From: Bedellia somnulentella
Taxonomy: Eukaryota > Arthropoda > Insecta > Lepidoptera > Bedelliidae
Assembly (NCBI GenBank): GCA_963576735.1
Contig: OY755170.1
Coordinates: forward strand, 20,320,875-20,384,874
Direction: 5' to 3'
DNA length: 64,000 nt
Shown: positions 38,238 through 47,200 of the stretch, in pieces
Layout: each line of letters starts with the position of its first letter
Numbering within the stretch: the first letter of the stretch is position 1
Notes under the pieces: generated by a model
What the model saw: only the letters and a program-made list of their open reading frames with translations
The model's database searches: none
What the model was told of the DNA's origin: nothing
Translations under genes and position numbers: made by a program

Positions 38238-41200
38238 GTGAGTTGCTTAAATTTTTAATAAAATCATAGTTTATATGGGTTTGAGAAAAAACAAGGTTTT
38301 ATTAATTTCATGCATAACAAAAGAAGTGGCGTGATCATGGTTTGTAAGTTTTTTTTATTATTTCCATTCAAAAAATGTAAGGAAAACGAAATCCTAATCT
38401 GAACTTTCATAAAGATAAATAAAGTGTTAAATAATCTTTAGGATATCAGCCTCGTAAAATGAGTCATGTGAGATCGAATATGTCACGTGAAAAGTAAGAA
38501 AGTGATAGATTTTGTATGATTATAGTATATTACATAAATACTTATTTGTATCTATTTTATATTATTAATAATGATAAAGTAAATATAATTAAGAAAATCA
38601 ATACCTTGCAAAATTTATTGAAAACGCTTTTTAAGTTATCGGGATATTATAAGTGTGCGAAGATTAAGTTTTGAGAGAGAGGAGAATATGACCGAATGCG
38701 TGATTGAAATTAATGGTAAGAAAGTGGAACAAGTGAAAGAGTTTGTATATCTGGGAAGTTTGTTTACTAGGGATGGAAAGTGTGACGAAGATATCGAGAG
38801 AAGAGTGAAAAAGGGTAATGCGATTAATGGAGCTTTGAATGGTCTCATGTCTAGTCAGTCGGTGACCGAAAGGGCCCGAATGGCAGTGCATCTGGTTCCC
38901 TCGCTTATGTATGGTAGTGAATGTTGGGTGTGGCAGAAGAAGCATGAGAGCAGAGTGAATGCAGTCGAGATGAGGTCCCTCAGAAAAGTTTGTAATGTAA
39001 GGTTTTGTGATCGTGTGAGAAATGACGTGATTCATGAAAGGTGCGGCGTGAAAGATGATATTGTAAAAAAGATAGGAAAAGGAATGTTGAGATGGTTTTG
39101 GCACATAGAGAGGAAGAATGATAGTAAATTGGTGAAAGAGATCTATAGAGCCAATGTAAGTAGGTAGGAAGGTAATGTTAGTAGAGGACGACCACGGAGC
39201 ACACACCTGGGCCAAATAGAGTGTGTGCTCAAAAAGGCCGGCGTCCAAAGTATGAAGAATAAAAGATTATGTATGAAAAGATTGATGGATGTAAACGAAG
39301 CTAGAGAGGTTTGCCAGGATCGTACAAAGTGGCGATCAATAGTCTCTGCCTACCCCAATGGGAAATAATGGCGTGAGTATATGTATGTATGTATGTATGA
39401 AGATTAAGTATGGATTTGTAGATATTCTTTTAATTATTATTTACTGTTTTGAGTCCTATATGTTATAAGCAAATGTTTAATTATCTCATTTTATGTAAAT
39501 TTTGAAATACCTACATACACTCACGGCTAAAATACTTAAAAGGTAGTCCTTCTAGTTCTAGTTAGTACTAGAACTACAGAATAAGATTTTCCTCAGCATC
39601 TTTTGGAAGAAGTTAAAATATTGTTAATTAAAGAAGGGGGACGACAAAATATCACAAGAAAAGTCCCAAGTTGCATTATTCCTTTATTTTACATATCTTA
39701 CCTCGGAAACTGTCATCTAACGTTTTAAATATCTTGTTTTCAGTATTTTCATCAGGAGTACACAGCACAGGAATAAGTACAAAAGACAACTCAAGCAAGA
39801 CCTATTTAACGTGCGGAGCTAACTTCTGCATGATCGGAGGTGGTCACCATGACAACCAGAACCTCCACCGACCTCCCGATGAGGAGATCTATGAAATTAG
39901 TGCCATTTACTTAGCTTGTGTCTTCGTCGCTTTTTTGATGATCGCTCTGTTGGTGGACCCCCTGTCAAGGTAAATTGAACTTCATTAAACATACAATATT
40001 CTGATATTTGGGGAAATTGTATCTAGCTGCGGACGTCAATTGGCATTGGCGCGTAATTGAAAAGTAGAAAACAGACAACATTAACTAAGTTTATTAGTTA
40101 GTAAATATAAGTAAATATAACTAAGTACATATTGCTGTGTAGTGTCGGCTTAGAAAAGCACTACCCCACTTCTTCCGATGGGTGTACGTTAGAGGCGACT
40201 AACAGTACTGGGGCTTTAAGGGATTTTTGGGCGATGAGGTTGGAGACCCAACACCTTTATTTAATCATCTTTTCCCCACTCAATTTTTCAAAAATTGCTG
40301 AGGGTTTTTTGATTCCTTAGCTCTGGCTACCCTTTCTAGGTATTTATAGCATACATACATATACTCACGGCTATAAAGCCCTTGAAGGGAAAGTCAGAGC
40401 TAGGGTATTAGAAAATCCTCAGCCACTTTTTGAATTTGCGTGGGGAATAGATGGTGAAATAAAGGTTGTTGGTGATGGGTCTCCTACCGCATCGCCCAAA
40501 AATGTCTTAAAAGCCCCAATACCAATAGTCGCCATTTACATACCGGAAGAAATTGGGTAGTGCTATTCTAAACCGACACTATACAGCCGTGTTTTATAGG
40601 ATTTATAGCCGTGAGTATAATATGTATATTACTTTCATTTTCTATGGGGTAGAGAAATTCTATTTATTACGATTTTTTATGATCCTAAAAAACATTCCTC
40701 ACATTTCAAGCAGAGTAAAAATTATCAGAGTGTTTTTTTCCCCATGTCTCGTATTTACTGATATTAATGTGGACAGGCAGAGACTGCTGTTTGATACAAG
40801 AAAATACAATGTATACATAATATAATGTATTTTATAAAGCTTCATTAATAATCAAGTAATAAAAAAGAAATATTAAAAAGAAAAATTCAAAAAGAAATGA
40901 TATTTTATTAGATTAAGATTTAGAAGGAGGGTTGAACATATTAAAATTTAGTCCAAAATCGACACTGCGCACTTAATCGTAGGTTCCATCTAGCCATGAC
41001 AAAAACTCGTATATGGAATGTGTTATCAAATATTACATGACATTTCCTTATTTGTGGTAAATTATAAACTTTGGATATAGCGGGCGCTCTATTCGAATTT
41101 GATGCAGCTTTTGAGGTCTTAGATATAAGTAAGTATTATTTGGCGAGAGCCCATATTTTTAATGTCATTAACTATGAGCTACCCCTTATTTATAATACTG

Positions 41201-44200
41201 AATCAAAAGAAGAAATGACAAAACAGTACTCTGCAGAACTGTTATGTAAAAATCACTAAATCTCTCATTCAGGCTTTATGCAATAAAGCTTGCAAAAGAA
41301 TGCAAAAAATGTGCTATTGTAAAATAAATTAACTTTCAAAGATAGAAAAACGGGTATTGACAGTTCGATTTACACAGAAAGACAGTTAAATTGGTATTAT
41401 AAATGGTGATCGTAGCTCGACGCTTATTCTCCCTGTTACGTAAACTGCGTTGGAAATTGCTGACTGCATTTCTAGTTTTTAATATGAAGGCAATTTTACT
41501 GGTAAACCAAACCAAACATTATTTTCAAACATTGCGGGGCAAAAACTTCATTCCGTTTTTTCAGAGTAAACGACTACGATATGTTATGAAAATCTCATGC
41601 ATGATATTCATGTGATTTTTAGACATTTATAAAACCATTTCACTATTTTGTATTTGGGTTTATGATTTTACGGGTATTTATTTAAACCAGTAGTGTTTTG
41701 ATGACTATTGATTCCAAGGTTGGTTTTAGCAACACCACTTAGAATTATTTCGAGAAAGACAAAGTGTTACTCAAAGAATATTCTAATGTTGGTATGAGGA
41801 TTTATATCTGATGTTTCAAGGTTATTCTGATTAAGATGAATGACCTTAACAACTTTGGCTAATTGCCTGGCTATGTGGCGCCGATTCCATTTTAATTGTC
41901 ATTATAAATGTTAATTATTCATTTTGAGCATACGTAAATTACCATGCTTGCATAAAAAAGTTAAGGAATCCAATGAATTTTTGTTTCGCAGTTTTTATAC
42001 GTCCTCAAAAGACGTGTATGCAAACGATAATTGTTTAATATGGAAAAACCTTGCTTTGGTTATACCCCGTATTTTAAGGATCAACAATGCATAATACAGA
42101 TAAAATGAGTTTTGGCGTAGAGGATAATATTTCATTGCATATTTTATATTTTGATTTGCTGTACTAGATTTTAAATCATAAGTAAGCAGTGAATTAAATA
42201 GTATTTATCTTATAAATTTAGGGTTGTTGATGACTATTGAGTAAAAACGTATGAAATAGATTTTTCTTTTTTTTAATATTTATAAAATTGTCACAGATAT
42301 GGAGAAAAGCAAAGACATTCAGACCCCTCGAAAGAACTCACTGGAATCCAATTGTTGTCAGCAACCGCTTATCAGTTAAAGAAACCAAACCAGCAGCTAT
42401 TGATCCCCATCACGCTATGGATTGGGATGGAGCAAGCATTCATTGGAGCTGATTATACACAGGTAATACTTTTTTAACCTTTATTTTATTTCCAAAAAAT
42501 ATTTTACGACCATATTCCAGAAATATATTTTGGTAGCGCTACAGACAGTTCTCATAAAATCAATCTCGACAGCGCAGTGGTAAATGATTCGGCCTTAAAT
42601 TCTACTGAATTCGACCCTCTGCAAATCCTCAATCAGGCCCACGCACGTTCGGTTCGTTTATATAAGAATATTCTCAGTAATCACTAATAGTCATGTCCGT
42701 TTTCCATTACCTATATTTATCACGTTTGCAACGTTTGAAAATTCAAAGAATTGGGATCAGTATTAATTCTTTATCCACTTTATGAATCTGAACAGAAATA
42801 ATATAGCGAGTATATTCTACCATATTGATCAATAATCTGTTTAACGCGAAATAGCCTTAGTGGCTGAGGACACCCGCGGGAATGCATTGCATATTGTCGT
42901 GCTGCTTAGCTTTGCCGATTACTTTGGAATTTTGGATGGGAATCATCTCGATTCACAGCTATTGTGCTCAGTTTTACGTCGAATTCACCTCCATGTTATG
43001 TCTCTACTTAGAGACGGGAAATTCATTTCATACCCCTTAACTGAATATGGGTGTTCCATCAACTATTAAAATGAATGTTCAAGATAGCGAATAGGCTAGT
43101 AAACTATAATTTTCTTGTTTTTCCTTTAGGCCTACGTGTCGTGTGCTCTCGGCATCAGATCGATTGGCTACGTCATGATATGCTTCGGAGTGGTGAACGC
43201 GCTTTGTTCGCTGGTGTTCGGAACCATGATGAAGTACATCGGAAGATTCCCCATACTGGTGATGGGTACAGCTCTTCATTTGTGCCTCATCGTGTGGCTC
43301 CTCATCTGGAAACCGAACCCGGACTCGCCGTCCACGTTCTTCATCATCTCTGGACTGTGGGGTGTCGGCGACGCTGTCTGGCAAACACAAATCAACGGTA
43401 AGAAAGATATCCTATCTTTACAAAAAAATAACACTTCTGGTTTATGAAGAAAAGTATATTATACGAATGAATTCGTTATGTGTGTTTGATAATAAGATAA
43501 ACTTAAATGAGTCCTTGGTTTCAAATTGGTAGTGATTGACAAATATGCATGATTTTGGCACCAGCTCTATTGAGAACTATTATGAAGTTTTCCAAGTTAG
43601 CGCCATCGGATAAATTAAGATAATTTTATATTGAAAACAGAACCACAATCTCAGTTCTGATAAAAAAAACTTTTGGTTAAATAATAATGATCACGAACTA
43701 AAAAAAAGAATACAAATTTTTCACTAATAAATAAAGGAAAGAAAAATTTCGACACAGGCGGGGATCGAACCTGCGACCTCGGGTAAACGCCCCGGACGCT
43801 CTGCCAACTGAGCTACCGTGTCAGTTGGCTGCCAGTGCGAAATTCTTCTATCCTTTATTTCTTTTACACGTTAAAGTAGTGTTTGCGTTTCCTACCTCCA
43901 AATTTTTACTAATTCGGAAGGCCACTTGTCTACCTTTTCAGATAGAATGCAAATGTTGAAAACGCCTAACTATCGCATAATTTAAATCTTTTNNNNNNNN
44001 NNNNNNNNNNNNNNNNNNNNNNNNNNNNNNNNNNNNNNNNNNNNNNNNNNNNNNNNNNNNNNNNNNNNNNNNNNNNNNNNNNNNNNNNNNNNNNNNNNNN
44101 NNNNNNNNNNNNNNNNNNNNNNNNNNNNNNNNNNNNNNNNNNNNNNNNNNNNNNNNNNNNNNNNNNNNNNNNNNNNNNNNNNNNNNNNNNNNATGCGATA

Positions 44201-47200
44201 GTTAGGCGTTTTCAACATTTGCATTCTATCTGAAAAGGTAGACAAGTGGCCTTCCGAATTAGTAAAAATTTGGAGGTAGGAAACGCAAACACTACTTTAA
44301 CGTGTAAAAGAAATAAAGGATAGAAGAATTTCGCACTGGCAGCCAACTGACACGGTAGCTCAGTTGGCAAAGCGTCCGGGGCGTTTACCCGAGGTCGCAG
44401 GTTCGATCCCCGCCTGTGTCGAAATTTTTCTTTCCTTTATTTATTAGTAATAATCCCCACATGAGGTTTTCATGAACAAAAAGATTTAAATTATGCGATA
44501 GTTAGGCGTTTTCAACATTTGCATTCTATCTGAAAAGGTAGACAAGTGGCCTTCCGAATTAGTAAAAATTTGGAGGTAGGAAACGCAAACACTACTTTAA
44601 CGTGTAAAAGAAATAAAGGATAGAAGAATTTCGCACTGGCAGCCAACTGACACGGTAGCTCAGTTGGCAGAGCGTCCGGGGCGTTTACCCGAGGTCGCAG
44701 GTTCGATCCCCGCCTGTGTCAAAATTTTTCTTTCCTTTATTTATTAGTAATAATCCCCACATGAGGTTTTCATGAACAAAAAGATTTAAATTATGCGATA
44801 GTTAGGCGTTTTCAACATTTGCATTCTATCTGAAAAGGTAGACAAGTGGCCTTCCGAATTAGTAAAAATTTGGAGGTAGGAAACGCAAACACTACTTTAA
44901 CGTGTAAAAGAAATAAAGGATAGAAGAATTTCGCACTGGCAGCCAACTGACACGGTAGCTCAGTTGGCAGAGCGTCCGGGGCGTTTACCCGAGGTCGCAG
45001 GTTCGATCCCCGCCTGTGTCGAAATTTTTCTTTCCTTTATTTATTAGTAATAATCCCCACATGAGGTTTTCATGAACAAAAAGATTTAAATTATGCGATA
45101 GTTAGGCGTTTTCAACATTTGCATTCTATCTGAAAAGGTAGACAAGTGGCCTTCCGAATTAGTAAAAATTTGGAGGTAGGAAACGCAAACACTACTTTAA
45201 CGTGTAAAAGAAATAAAGGATAGAAGAATTTCGCACTGGCAGCCAACTGACACGGTAGCTCAGTTGGCAGAGCGTCCGGGGCGTTTACCCGAGGTCGCAG
45301 GTTCGATCCCCGCCTGTGTCGAAATTTTTCTTTCCTTTATTTATTAGTAATAATCCCCACATGAGGTTTTCATGAACAAAAAGATTTAAATTATGCGATA
45401 GTTAGGCGTTTTCAACATTTGCATTCTATCTGAAAAGGTAGACAAGTGGCCTTCCGAATTAGTAAAAATTTGGAGGTAGGAAACGCAAACACTACTTTAA
45501 CGTGTAAAAGAAATAAAGGATAGAAGAATTTCGCACTGGCAGCCAACTGACACGGTAGCTCAGTTGGCAGAGCGTCCGGGGCGTTTACCCGAGGTCGCAG
45601 GTTCGATCCCCGCCTGTGTCGAAATTTTTCTTTCCTTTATTTATTAGTAATAATCCCCACATGAGGTTTTCATGAACAAAAAGATTTAAATTATACAAAT
45701 TTTTCAGTTTCCTTGAATGTATTTTTAGCTAGCTCGAAACTGCCTATGTTTAATGTAAGTTAGACAATAGATTGATCATTAGTTATGTGCGTGTCATCAA
45801 ATTGCTTTTATTCAACAGTCACCTCGGGCCTAATATTGCTACAATAAATAAAATGAAACACATTAAGGAATCCCGCACGACTATTTTATCGATTCGTCAG
45901 ATTTAAACTTGGTAGACCTTTCATGGAAAGTTGCATCTATATGTTAACGTTGAAGGAAAACAAAATATGTATTCGTAGGGCAAGGTTTTGTAACAAAAAT
46001 ATTCTTTTATAGAATTGAATATCAAAAAGCAAATTCACTAGATGAAGTGATTATGTAGGAGTCAAAAATAGTATATTGATTGATGAAATTAGGTATTATT
46101 TATATTTACGTTGTTTGGCTACAAAATGTTAACATTTGACGTAAGATTAGTAAAATTTTACATTTATAGCTACTATTTTGGTTCAAAAAGATCAAATAAA
46201 ACACGGAATAATTCAAAGACCAACGATGGCAACAATGCTCTCTCGCTTCGGTGACAGGGTGACAGGGCACTCACATCTCATCTATCTGTCATAATGGCGC
46301 TCGTGGTCGCAAAAATGACATTGACTGGCTAAGTGAGAGGTTTAGTGACATGGCTCTCATTTCTCATATGAGAACTCATGCGACCGGGGCGTAGAGGTGA
46401 ATGGACGGAGATGATCGGTAGTATTTATTTATTCTGATTGCAACATAAGTCGTCATGTTGTTGTTTAACTTCAGAATTTTTTGCACCTAAATTCACAGTT
46501 TATACCGGACTCACACAACATTTTCTATTATGTTTAAAGTGTAAATTCGTTTCTCTTTTATAAATATTGCAATTAGACATAACATAGTTACAGATAGCAA
46601 ATGTTTAGCTCACTATTATTGCTTTAAAAATAAAATCATTCCAAAGTGGTGAGTGGTACGAAAGTATGTATATGAAACAGAGTTATCGCACGTAGCACAC
46701 ACTCATCATAGTAATTACTAATATTGTTACATGTTTTCTAACATTCTTATTCTTGGCAATTGGAATAATTTAATATCATACTTTTGTTATCAAATAATAT
46801 ACCGAATCACATTGATTAAAATAACTATTTTGTGTTACTAATGCCGGATGCCGGAAACTCACGTCGAGTTCAAGTTTCAATATACATAAAATATCATATA
46901 CTCACGCCATTAGTTCCCAATGGGGTAGGTAGAGGCTATCGTCCGCCACTTCGTGCAATACTGGAAAACCTCTCTAGCTTCGTCCATCTATAAATCTGTT
47001 CATAAATGCTCTTTTATTCTTCATTTTTCGGAAGCCTGACTTTTTGAGCACACTATTAGGTTGGCCCAGGTGTGTCCTACGTGGTTATTCTCTACTAACA
47101 TTACCTTCAATAGATCCCTTTTACATTTTTTTTATAATTTTTAATTCTCTCCATATGTGTGGTTAATTTGATTTTGAAGTATGGAGGAGGAATGCTTAGT

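Larger units (their letters stand above)
43693..45706. repeat. 300-bp tandem array of tRNA-like units with inverted copy, inside UNC93-like intron 4
   Basis: Five direct units with an exact 300-bp period begin at 44193, 44493, 44793, 45093 and 45393. An inverted copy lies at about 43724-43992, separated from them by a 200-N gap. A 14-bp repeat, ATACAAATTTTTCA, sits outside both ends (43710-43723 and 45693-45706), like a target-site duplication. Only a few substitutions separate units: CAAAGC for CAGAGC in unit 1, and a G-to-A just after the tRNA-like core in unit 2. The start given includes a short flank. Confidence 0.92.

Noticed and set aside
38664..39248. 194-codon frame antisense to the intron-1 LINE
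   Set aside because: Shadow of the LINE coding strand; the LINE's sense frame explains the composition.
43075..43401. Alternative frames over exon 4 on both strands
   Set aside because: The spliced UNC93-like frame fits splice sites, phase and family motifs; the others are shadows.
43982..44245. Open frame on the minus strand
   Set aside because: It runs through the N gap; only a few real codons at each end.
44193..45692. CRISPR array
   Set aside because: The units are 300-bp tandem repeats with no variable spacers, in an insect intron.
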